Positions 1-5,146 of a DNA stretch of 5,146 nt are shown piece by piece. The notes under the pieces are model-generated. The model was given only the letters and a program-made list of their open reading frames with translations. It did no database searches and was not told the origin of the DNA. Position numbers and translations under genes: made by a program. Origin of the DNA: Dechloromonas sp. (GTDB lineage Bacteria > Pseudomonadota > Gammaproteobacteria > Burkholderiales > Rhodocyclaceae); NCBI GenBank assembly GCA_013693915.1, contig CP059264.1:3264893-3270038 (forward strand), written 5' to 3'. The first letter of the stretch is position 1. Every line of letters begins with the position of its first letter.

Positions 1-330
1 GAGGCGCGCGGCACGGGCCAGGGGCCCATCCGGCCCGTCCTCGCCGAACAGCGCCGTGATCGCGAAAACGCCCGCCGGCGACCGGCCGTCACCCTCCCGC
101 TTTCCAGGCCTGGCGCCGCCGGGCGGCGGATGCAAGCCCCGCCCCCACGCCAGCCCCGAGCGTCCGAGGCTGACCGGCAGCGCCGGACCAACGGCTTGCC
201 AAGCCGCGTCGTCATGGTCACGGGCAAAGCGCTGCAGGCGGCCGACGGTGCTCTCCCAGTGCGGCGCGACGACGACCAGCAACTGGCGGGACGCCGCCGC
301 CGGCGAGCGGGATGGGGGTGCGGAAGACAT
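1..330 (-). CDS. L,D-transpeptidase (YkuD-family) protein, 5' part, cut by window edge
   Basis: The frame is open from an ATG at 330-328 to the left edge, giving 110 residues with no stop. After a Ser/Pro/Ala-rich start comes a beta-strand-like QLLVVVAPHW (residues 16-25), then GRLQRFAR (30-37), GRSGLAWGRGLHP (56-68), KREGDGRSPAGVF (77-89) and AITALFG (90-96). This order is typical of the N-terminal half of proteobacterial L,D-transpeptidase-like proteins, which cross-link peptidoglycan or anchor proteins to it in the periplasm. The catalytic His/Cys segment would lie beyond the window, so activity cannot be judged. No signal peptide is visible from this start, which is odd for a periplasmic enzyme. 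The frame stays open upstream through at least 651 (another in-frame ATG at 651-649), but that extension is Arg/Pro-rich and looks non-coding. The Shine-Dalgarno sequence is weak (GGA about 6 nt upstream). Its first 46 codons or so are duplicated at 4729-4867. Confidence 0.72.
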   Translation of the reverse strand, partial: MSSAPPSRSPAAASRQLLVVVAPHWESTVGRLQRFARDHDDAAWQAVGPALPVSLGRSGLAWGRGLHPPPGGARPGKREGDGRSPAGVFAITALFGEDGPDGPLARAARL

Positions 331-407
331 GGGTTCCAATTCTGGCCGATTTTTCCGGTCGACCGCAGCAGATCGTTCGGCGCGCCGGAAATGTCGGCCG
401 TCAGCGC
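192..407. repeat. Direct repeat copy 1 (start and upstream DNA of the L,D-transpeptidase gene)
   Basis: This segment aligns without gaps to 4729-4944 at a constant offset of 4537. I counted 13 mismatches in 216 positions: 202-205, 212, 214, 215, 217, 220, 245, 248, 258 and 339. Positions 259-338 and 340-407 are identical in both copies. It covers codons 1 to about 46 of the L,D-transpeptidase gene plus 77 bp upstream of its ATG. Identity stops abruptly after 407. Together the two copies bracket the whole cytochrome/rhodanese operon in direct orientation. Confidence 0.95.
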
Positions 408-738
408 AATGATGAGCCGCTGGCGAAGGCGCTCCCGGCGCCGGCCGGCAGAAGGCAAACGGCCGGTCAGCGAGCGGTCGCCGGGGGCGCAATGCCCGTT
501 GCGCCTGTTCGCCGAAGATACTGACGTCGCAGGGGCGGGACCTGCGCGCCACCTTCGACACTGCGTTGCCCGTAGTCGTCTCGACATCGTGCCCCCTGCC
601 CCGTCGCAGGGCCGGCCCGGCCGTCCCGTCGTCGACCCACCCGTGTTCCATTCCGGCAATGCGTTCACCTGCCCGGTCGGGTCGGAGCGTGCCGCCAGCC
701 GTCGCTAAAGCAGACTTGCGACGAAATCTACACGGTGG
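408..738. other. GC-rich stretch with no supportable gene
   Basis: Frames are open on both strands here, but the translations are Arg/Pro-rich and show no recognisable domain, signal peptide or good ribosome binding site. The minus frame continues in phase into the L,D-transpeptidase gene. Short GC palindromes occur, for example CCGGCC at 441-446 facing GGCCGG at 461-466, as expected by chance in such DNA. I see no RNA gene, insertion sequence or terminator. It probably contains promoter DNA for the leftward gene, but no clear -35/-10 pair could be picked out. Confidence 0.5.
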
Positions 739-752
739 TTGACCTAGGTCAA
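739..752 (+). promoter_or_regulatory. FNR/Anr-type operator, perfect palindrome
   Basis: TTGACCTAGGTCAA is a perfect 14-bp palindrome. It has the TTGAY-N4-RTCAA form bound by FNR/Anr/Dnr members of the CRP-FNR family (consensus TTGAT-N4-ATCAA). It sits at the start of an AT-rich island in otherwise GC-rich DNA. Its centre lies 26-32 bp before the best -10 hexamer (772-777) and about 38-41 bp before the expected transcript start near 784-787. That is the spacing of a class II activator site. Inference: the downstream operon is switched on when oxygen is low or in response to a nitrogen oxide. A Dnr/Nnr-type regulator would recognise a similar box, so the signal itself is not settled. Confidence 0.75.
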
Positions 753-771
753 TGGCAATAAAGCGCCTAAT

Positions 772-777
772 TATATT
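772..777 (+). promoter_or_regulatory. Probable -10 element of the operon promoter
   Basis: TATATT matches five of six bases of TATAAT and lies in the palindromic AT-rich string CTAATTATATTAG (767-779). No good -35 hexamer is present at the right distance. The FNR-like box occupies that place, as expected for an activator-dependent promoter. The transcript would start near 784-787, leaving a leader of about 105 nt before the first gene. An alternative hexamer, TATTAG (774-779), is weaker. Confidence 0.55.
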
Positions 778-814
778 AGTAGCGTATGATGCACCTCATG
801 GCGGCGCCCGAACC

Positions 815-841
815 CGGTTCCGTGCCCTGAATGCGGAACTG
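815..841 (+). other. Possible hairpin in the 5' leader
   Basis: CGGTTCCG (815-822) can pair with CGGAACTG (834-841), giving an 8-bp stem with one G-U pair and an 11-nt loop. It lies inside the predicted untranslated leader, 48 nt before the first start codon. No T-run follows, so it is not a typical terminator. It may stabilise the message or be chance. Confidence 0.25.
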
Positions 842-878
842 CTTCGTGACGACGCCCAGGAAGCCAACAACAGCGCCC

Positions 879-883
879 AGGAG
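879..883 (+). promoter_or_regulatory. Ribosome binding site that fixes the cytochrome c start
   Basis: AGGAG lies 6 nt before the ATG at 890. It is part of the 10-bp string CAGGAGTCCG (878-887), which recurs exactly at 1335-1344 before the rhodanese gene. This supports the start at 890 over the upstream in-frame ATG at 752, which overlaps the FNR-like box and precedes the predicted transcript start. Confidence 0.8.
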
Positions 884-889
884 TCCGCA

Positions 890-1282
890 ATGAAAAATTC
901 CCGCTGCCGCGCCGCAGACGTCACGGTTCTGCTCGCCTGCACGACCACATTCGCTTTCGCCTACGACGGCGACTGGAAGCGCGGCCGCATCTATTACCGC
1001 AGCGTGTGCACCGCCTGCCACGCCGCCCAGGCCGGCGGCTCGATCGCCCCGAGCGACATGACCAAGGCGCAGTGGCAGGGCTACCTGCAGGCCGACAAGC
1101 ACGCCAAGGGCAAGGACTCCATGAAGCAGTACCTGAGCCAGGCCTACCGCGCCAGCATCAAGGCGCAAAACAAGGCAGCGGAAAAATTCGCGGATGTCCC
1201 CGAGGCAGAACTGTACGAGGACTTGAAGGCCTTCGTGATCAGGGGCGCCAAGGACGGCGACTCGCCAGCCAGCTGCAGCTGA
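890..1282 (+). CDS. Small periplasmic monoheme cytochrome c
   Basis: The protein has 130 residues with one heme c site, CTACH at residues 40-44, preceded by WKRGRIYYRSV. The first 24 residues act as a Sec signal, with probable cleavage after AFA (22-24), leaving a mature start at YDGDW. This signal is unusual: an Asp at position 10 breaks the hydrophobic stretch, and LLAC (14-17) gives a weak alternative lipobox. Met57 (PSDM) and Met78 are candidate distal heme ligands. The C-terminal part is Lys/Ala-rich and helical, ending in RGAKDGDSPASC with a lone Cys129. It is probably a soluble electron carrier between the membrane cytochrome b or the octaheme cytochrome encoded downstream and other periplasmic redox proteins. 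It is the first gene of the operon, behind the FNR-like promoter, with a 64-nt gap to the rhodanese gene. The exact cytochrome family is not identified. The heme site makes the cytochrome call secure. Confidence 0.88.
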   Translation: MKNSRCRAADVTVLLACTTTFAFAYDGDWKRGRIYYRSVCTACHAAQAGGSIAPSDMTKAQWQGYLQADKHAKGKDSMKQYLSQAYRASIKAQNKAAEKFADVPEAELYEDLKAFVIRGAKDGDSPASCS

Positions 1283-1346
1283 CCCGCCGAAAATCTTCTT
1301 CATCTTCCCGGTTGACCGTAACCCACGCTGAACTCAGGAGTCCGTC

Positions 1347-2495
1347 ATGAAATCCGTTCGTTTGGTCGCGGCCGCAAGCCTGCTGGCCGCCCTTTTCGCC
1401 GCCCCGCTGCCCCAGGTTTCCGTCGCTCTCGCCGCCGACGCCGCCACCATACAGCCGAAGGAAGGCTGGTATACCAAACTGGTCGACAATGCCTTCGTCG
1501 CCCGCTACGCCGTGCTGCCCAAGCCGGACGGCGTGCAGATCATCGATTCGCGGCCGACCGCGCGCAAGTTCGATCCGGGCCACATCCCGACCGCGATCAA
1601 CATCCCGGACACCCAGTTCGAGAAGATGGTCGACCAGTTGCCGGCAGACAAGAACACCCTGCTCATCTTCTACTGCGAAGGCCATGAGTGCATGCTCAGC
1701 CACAATTCGGCCTACAAGGCGGAGAAGCTTGGCTACACCAATATCCGCGTCTATGCCGAGGGCTACCCGGAGTGGATCCAGAAGGGCCACATCGGAGCCG
1801 TCAGCGTGCCTTACATCAAGAAGCTGCTCGACGAGAAGGCACCGATGGTGTTGATCGACTCGCGCCCGAAGGAGCGCAAGTACGACAAGGGGCACATTCC
1901 TGGTGCGATCAGCCTGCCCGATTCCCAGTTCGACAAGCTGGCTGGCGAACGTCTGCCGGCCGACAAGGCCACTCCGCTCTACTTCTACTGCGAGGGCCTG
2001 AGTTGCGTGTTGAGCTCGGACTCGGCCGCGAAGGCGGTCAAGCTCGGCTACAAGAAGGTCATGGTCGTTCCCGAAGGCTACCCGCTGTGGGCCAAGCTCT
2101 ACGGCCCCGGCCCGACGGCCGGCAGCGCCGCGCCCGCAGCAGCGGCTCCCGCCATCCAGCAGGGCAAGGAAAGCGGCACCATCACCGTCGCCTCCTTCGA
2201 AAAGATTTTCAAGGAAGCGCCGGACAGCATCCACATCATCGACGTCCGCGACGGCAAGGAATTCGAGACCGGAACCTTCAAGGGTGCCCGCAATGTCCCG
2301 ATCAATTCGCTGGAAAAGCGCATCGACGAACTGCCGACCGACAAGCCGATCGTCTTCGTGTGCGGCGCCGCCGGACGGAGCGGCGAGGCGGTCGACATGG
2401 CCAAGCTGCTCAAGCCGGCCCTGAAGACCTACTTCCTGGATGCCGACATCAAGTGGACGAAGGACGGCAGCTACACCATCGTCGAGAAGAAGTAA
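1347..2495 (+). CDS. Secreted protein with three rhodanese domains
   Basis: The protein has 382 residues. A Sec signal covers residues 1 to about 29 (cleavage near VALA), so it acts in the periplasm. Three rhodanese domains follow at about 42-150, 155-252 and 280-375. Domains 1 and 2 look like an internal duplication: each has IDSRP, then a GHIP turn (78-81 and 182-185), then a loop of the form FYCEGxxC with Cys110/Cys115 and Cys215/Cys220. Domain 3 differs, with IDVRDGKEF at 298-306 and a standard active-site loop CGAAGRSG starting at Cys339. An Ala/Pro-rich linker (about 253-278) separates it from the first two. Rhodaneses carry or transfer sulfane sulfur as Cys persulfide. Inference: this protein accepts, donates or detoxifies sulfur in step with the octaheme cytochrome encoded 12 nt downstream. 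AGGAG (1336-1340) lies 6 nt before the ATG. The physiological sulfur donor and acceptor cannot be read from sequence. Confidence 0.92.
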   Translation: MKSVRLVAAASLLAALFAAPLPQVSVALAADAATIQPKEGWYTKLVDNAFVARYAVLPKPDGVQIIDSRPTARKFDPGHIPTAINIPDTQFEKMVDQLPADKNTLLIFYCEGHECMLSHNSAYKAEKLGYTNIRVYAEGYPEWIQKGHIGAVSVPYIKKLLDEKAPMVLIDSRPKERKYDKGHIPGAISLPDSQFDKLAGERLPADKATPLYFYCEGLSCVLSSDSAAKAVKLGYKKVMVVPEGYPLWAKLYGPGPTAGSAAPAAAAPAIQQGKESGTITVASFEKIFKEAPDSIHIIDVRDGKEFETGTFKGARNVPINSLEKRIDELPTDKPIVFVCGAAGRSGEAVDMAKLLKPALKTYFLDADIKWTKDGSYTIVEKK

Positions 2496-2507
2496 GCGGA
2501 GCGCGTC

Positions 2508-4088
2508 ATGCTGAAATCGGCACTGCTTGCGGCGTTGACCGCAATCGTCCTCGCCTTGCCCGGAATTTCGGCCCAGGCTGCGGACATGAAGCTGAACACC
2601 ACGGCGGACCACAGCAAGTTCAAGGAACTGCAGCGTGAATTCACTTCCGGCCCGGACGTGACCAAGGCCTGCCTCGGCTGCCATACCGAAGCCGCATCGC
2701 AGATCCACCGCACCAAGCACTGGACCTGGGAGGTCATCAACCCGCTGAACAACCAGAGGCTGGGCAAGAAGAACGTCATCAACAACTACTGCATCTCGAC
2801 GGCGACGAACCTCGGCGCCTGCGCCACCTGCCACGTCGGTTACGGCTGGGTCAATTCGAGCTTCGACTTCAAGTCGCAGGAGAACGTCGACTGCCTGATC
2901 TGCCATGACACCAGCGGCAACTACAAGAAGCTGCCGGGTGGCGGACAGCCGCCGGTCAAGGACACCGAAAACCCGCCGGGATCGGGCAAGATCGTCAAGG
3001 CGATCGACCTGACCGCGATCGCCCAGAAGGTCGGCAAGACCAGCCGCGACAGCTGCGGCGCGTGCCACTTCTTCGGCGGCGGCGGCGACGGCGTCAAGCA
3101 CGGCGACATGGACACCTCGCTCGCGGCGCCGGACAAGGAGGTGGATGTCCACATGGATGCCACCGGCCTCGACTTCACCTGCAGCACCTGCCACAAGGCC
3201 CCCGCCCACGACGTCGTCGGCAGCCGCTACATGCCGACCGGGAAGGATTCCGGGGACATGCGCGGCAAGGTCAACAAGTCGAATCCGGCCACCTGCCAGT
3301 CCTGCCACGGCCAGACGCCGCACAAGGCCGGCGCACAACCGGCGAAGCTGAACCAGCATACCGACAAGGTGGCCTGCCAGACCTGCCACATCCCGGAGTT
3401 CGCCCGCGGCGGCGTGCCGACCAAGATGCACTGGGACTGGTCCACGGCCGGCAAGCTGAGCCCGGAAGGCAAGCCGATGCTGAAAAAGGATGCCAAGGGC
3501 CACGTCATCTACGACTCGCGCAAGGGTGACTTCGTGGTCGCCGAAAACGTCAAGCCGGAATACGGCTGGTTCAACGGCGAGGTGACCTACACCCTGCTTG
3601 GCGACACCGTCAGCAAGGACAATGGCGTGACGCTGATCAACGCCCTCGGCGGCAGCGCCAGCGACGGACGCTCGCTGATCTGGCCGATGAAGGTCATGCG
3701 CGGCAGCCAGCCCTACGACCCGGTCAACAAGACCCTGGTCAAGCCCCACGTGGCCGGCAACGACGACACCGCCTTCTGGAAGAACTTCAACTGGGAAAAG
3801 GCCATCACGACCGGCATGCAGGCCGTCAACGCCCCCTTCTCCGGCCAGGTCGACTTCCTTAAGACCGAAATGTACTGGCCGATCACGCACATGGTCGCGC
3901 CCAAGGAAAAGGCTCTCGGCTGCGTCGAATGCCACGCCCGCGGCGGGCGCCTGGACAAGATCGAGGGCGTCATCCCCGGTCGCGACGCCAATCGCTGGAT
4001 CGACCTGATCGGCTGGCTGGCCGCCGGCGGAACCCTGGCCGGCGTGCTACTCCACGGCCTGGTGCGCATCGCGCGCCGCAAGAACTGA
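2508..4088 (+). CDS. otr: Octaheme c-type cytochrome, tetrathionate reductase (OTR) family
   Basis: The protein has 526 residues with a signal peptide of about 25 (SAQA at 21-24) and eight CXXCH heme sites: Cys55, 105, 129, 183, 225, 263, 290 and 472. Seven lie in the first 294 residues, and the eighth follows a long gap of about 180 residues. This spacing and the flanking text match the octaheme tetrathionate reductase family known from Shewanella, whose members reduce tetrathionate, and also nitrite and hydroxylamine in vitro. NNYC (92-95), before the second heme, resembles the Asn/Cys pair I recall at that enzyme's active site. The distal lysine of the catalytic heme could not be assigned; Lys140/141 are candidates. 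A C-terminal membrane helix (about 499-519) followed by RIARRKN would anchor the enzyme to the inner membrane facing the periplasm. CGGAG lies 6 nt before the ATG. The true substrate and direction are unknown. Context with a rhodanese favours sulfur compounds. Confidence 0.93.
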   Translation: MLKSALLAALTAIVLALPGISAQAADMKLNTTADHSKFKELQREFTSGPDVTKACLGCHTEAASQIHRTKHWTWEVINPLNNQRLGKKNVINNYCISTATNLGACATCHVGYGWVNSSFDFKSQENVDCLICHDTSGNYKKLPGGGQPPVKDTENPPGSGKIVKAIDLTAIAQKVGKTSRDSCGACHFFGGGGDGVKHGDMDTSLAAPDKEVDVHMDATGLDFTCSTCHKAPAHDVVGSRYMPTGKDSGDMRGKVNKSNPATCQSCHGQTPHKAGAQPAKLNQHTDKVACQTCHIPEFARGGVPTKMHWDWSTAGKLSPEGKPMLKKDAKGHVIYDSRKGDFVVAENVKPEYGWFNGEVTYTLLGDTVSKDNGVTLINALGGSASDGRSLIWPMKVMRGSQPYDPVNKTLVKPHVAGNDDTAFWKNFNWEKAITTGMQAVNAPFSGQVDFLKTEMYWPITHMVAPKEKALGCVECHARGGRLDKIEGVIPGRDANRWIDLIGWLAAGGTLAGVLLHGLVRIARRKN

Positions 4089-4104
4089 TCACGAGGCACC
4101 CATC

Positions 4105-4716
4105 ATGGAACGCATCTACATCTTCACCCGCTTCGAACGCTTCTGGCACTGGACGCAGGCCCTGCTCATCATCACCATGCTGGTCACCGGCTTCGAGATC
4201 CACGGCAGCTACAAGCTCCTCGGCTTCGCGCAGGCCGGCCAGTTGCATACCTCGGCAGCCTGGGCGCTGATCACGCTGTGGGTCTTCGCCATCTTCTGGC
4301 ACTTCACCACCGGCGAATGGCGCCAGTACATCCCGAGTTTCAAGAACATCGACAAGGTGATCCGCCATTACGCCTGGGGCATCTTCCAGGGCGAACCGCA
4401 CCCGTTCAACGTCACTCGGGCGCGCAAGCACAACCCGCTGCAGGCCTTCGCCTACCTCGGCGTCAAGCTGCTGATCAACCCGCTGGTGTGGATTTCCGGC
4501 CTCGCCTACCTGTACTACAACGAGTTGGGTGCGGCGGGTTTCAATGTCAGCCTGGGCCTGATCGCGACGCTGCACACGATCGGCGCCTTCATGATGCTCT
4601 GCTTCCTGATCGCCCACGTATACCTGATCACGACGGGGCACACCGTCGGCGCCCACCTCAAGGCAATGGTCACCGGCTGGGAAGAAGCCGAAGGCGCCAC
4701 CGCAAAGACGCACTGA
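4105..4716 (+). CDS. Four-helix di-heme cytochrome b (cytochrome b561 / formate dehydrogenase gamma type)
   Basis: The protein has 203 residues with four membrane helices at about 14-32, 47-68, 112-136 and 149-176. Histidines sit as in the formate dehydrogenase/hydrogenase b-subunit family: His15 (FWHW) in helix 1, His48 at the start of helix 2, and His157 and His171, 14 residues apart, in helix 4. By analogy with FdnI, His15 would pair with His171 and His48 with His157 to bind two b hemes. Such subunits pass electrons between the quinone pool and a periplasmic partner. The gene starts 16 nt after the octaheme gene, with GAGG about 8 nt before the ATG, so the octaheme cytochrome is the obvious partner. 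Whether electrons flow from quinol to enzyme or the reverse is not decided by sequence. It ends 12 nt before the second repeat copy and has no clear terminator of its own. Confidence 0.9.
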   Translation: MERIYIFTRFERFWHWTQALLIITMLVTGFEIHGSYKLLGFAQAGQLHTSAAWALITLWVFAIFWHFTTGEWRQYIPSFKNIDKVIRHYAWGIFQGEPHPFNVTRARKHNPLQAFAYLGVKLLINPLVWISGLAYLYYNELGAAGFNVSLGLIATLHTIGAFMMLCFLIAHVYLITTGHTVGAHLKAMVTGWEEAEGATAKTH

Positions 4717-4728
4717 CCCGCTGCACCG

Positions 4729-4867
4729 CGGCTTGCCAGCTTGCGTCGCCGCGCTCGCGGGCAAAGCGCTGCAGGCGGCCGGCGCTGCTCTCCCGGTGCG
4801 GCGCGACGACGACCAGCAACTGGCGGGACGCCGCCGCCGGCGAGCGGGATGGGGGTGCGGAAGACAT
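4729..4867 (-). pseudogene. Truncated duplicate of the L,D-transpeptidase gene start
   Basis: From an ATG at 4867-4865 the minus strand encodes the same N-terminus as the gene at 1-330 (MSSAPPSRSP..., QLLVVVAPH, GRLQRFAR). Similarity ends after WQA (about residue 46), where the reading runs antisense into the end of the cytochrome b gene. The motifs of the rest of the domain (GRSGLAWGRGLHP, the Gly-rich KREGDGR segment) are missing, so it cannot be functional. Conserved-looking Trp25 is Arg here, and Thr28-Val29 became Ser-Ala. These are three changes in the well-matched part and all alter the protein, consistent with relaxed selection. The 77 bp upstream of the gene are also present, so this stub may still be transcribed leftward. 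Confidence 0.85.
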
Positions 4868-4944
4868 GGGTTCCAGTTCTGGCCGATTTTTCCGGTCGAC
4901 CGCAGCAGATCGTTCGGCGCGCCGGAAATGTCGGCCGTCAGCGC
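4729..4944. repeat. Direct repeat copy 2, right boundary of the operon
   Basis: This is the gap-free partner of 192-407, with 13 differences in 216 bp. Nine of these fall in the stretch matching 202-220, and only four in the remaining 187 bp toward the right end. Identity ends after 4944, in the space between the gene fragment and katG. The segment from the start of copy 1 to the start of copy 2 is 4537 bp. Confidence 0.95.
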
Positions 4945-4950
4945 CACGAG

Positions 4951-4986
4951 GCAGGGGCAGCCCGGAATGCCCGGAACTGGCCCTGC
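4951..4986. terminator. Weak hairpin between the operon and katG
   Basis: GCAGGGGCAG (4951-4960) faces CTGGCCCTGC (4977-4986), giving a 10-bp stem with one mismatch. The 16-nt loop is CCCGGAA-TG-CCCGGAA, a short tandem repeat. It lies 39 nt past the katG stop in the katG direction. No T-run follows on either strand, so termination is only a possibility. Confidence 0.25.
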
Positions 4987-5024
4987 TGTTCAATCTGCCG
5001 GCACCCGGAACGCCAAGCTGACGC

Positions 5025-5146
<122 letters not shown>

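Noticed and set aside
130..708. 192-codon plus-strand open frame across the left region
   Set aside because: It is Arg/Pro-rich with no domain, overlaps the L,D-transpeptidase gene on the opposite strand, and has no good ribosome binding site.
752..889. Upstream extension of the cytochrome c frame to an ATG at 752
   Set aside because: That ATG overlaps the FNR-like palindrome and lies before the predicted transcript start. The ATG at 890 has a strong AGGAG and is followed by an export signal.
1309..1322. Second FNR-like site (GGTTGACCGTAACC) between the cytochrome c and rhodanese genes
   Set aside because: Only the left half matches TTGAC. The right half does not give GTCAA/ATCAA and no -10 element follows.
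1239..3935. Very long open frame (898 codons) on the minus strand opposite the rhodanese and octaheme genes
   Set aside because: It is the mirror of GC-biased codons in the plus-strand genes. The plus strand has eight CXXCH sites, signal peptides and rhodanese motifs. The minus translation has no recognisable domain.
890..4716. Classical tetrathionate reductase operon TtrABC
   Set aside because: No molybdopterin subunit, iron-sulfur subunit or NrfD-type membrane protein is present. The catalytic candidate is an octaheme cytochrome.
192..4944. Target-site duplication of an insertion sequence
   Set aside because: The repeat is 216 bp, far longer than insertion-sequence target duplications, and no transposase or terminal inverted repeats are present.
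3970..4947. 325-codon minus-strand frame and other long frames across the cytochrome b gene and right repeat
   Set aside because: They are shadows. The plus-strand cytochrome b has a clear helix and histidine pattern, and the true minus-strand homology in the repeat is in a different frame.

Overview
The window is GC-rich, has strong codon bias and carries a periplasmic multiheme cytochrome operon. A catalase-peroxidase end of proteobacterial type and an L,D-transpeptidase start flank the operon. Together these suggest a facultatively anaerobic betaproteobacterium, plausibly of the Rhodocyclales. That placement is inferred from protein style only and has not been checked by a database search.

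Layout: positions 1-330 (minus strand) hold the 5' part of an L,D-transpeptidase (YkuD-type) gene that runs off the left edge. Positions 331-889 contain no convincing gene. They hold the upstream DNA of that gene, a featureless GC-rich stretch, and then an AT-rich promoter with a perfect 14-bp FNR/Anr-like palindrome (739-752). A four-gene plus-strand operon follows with short gaps: a monoheme cytochrome c (890-1282), a secreted protein with three rhodanese domains (1347-2495), an octaheme cytochrome c of the tetrathionate reductase (OTR) family with a C-terminal membrane anchor (2508-4088), and a four-helix di-heme cytochrome b (4105-4716). On the minus strand, positions 5025-5146 are the last 39 codons of katG, which converges on the operon.

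Functional reading (inference from family knowledge): the cytochrome b would exchange electrons with the quinone pool. The membrane-anchored octaheme cytochrome would be the periplasmic catalytic unit, acting on tetrathionate or another sulfur or nitrogen oxyanion. The monoheme cytochrome would be a soluble carrier, and the triple rhodanese would handle sulfane sulfur made or used by the octaheme enzyme. The FNR-like box suggests induction when oxygen is low.

The most unusual structural feature is a 216-bp direct repeat, gap-free and about 94% identical. It covers the start and upstream DNA of the L,D-transpeptidase gene and occurs at 192-407 and again at 4729-4944, bracketing the operon exactly. 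The second copy is a truncated gene fragment between the cytochrome b gene and katG. The operon therefore looks like a 4.5-kb cassette inserted in, or duplicated with, the L,D-transpeptidase/katG junction, and it could be lost by recombination between the repeats.
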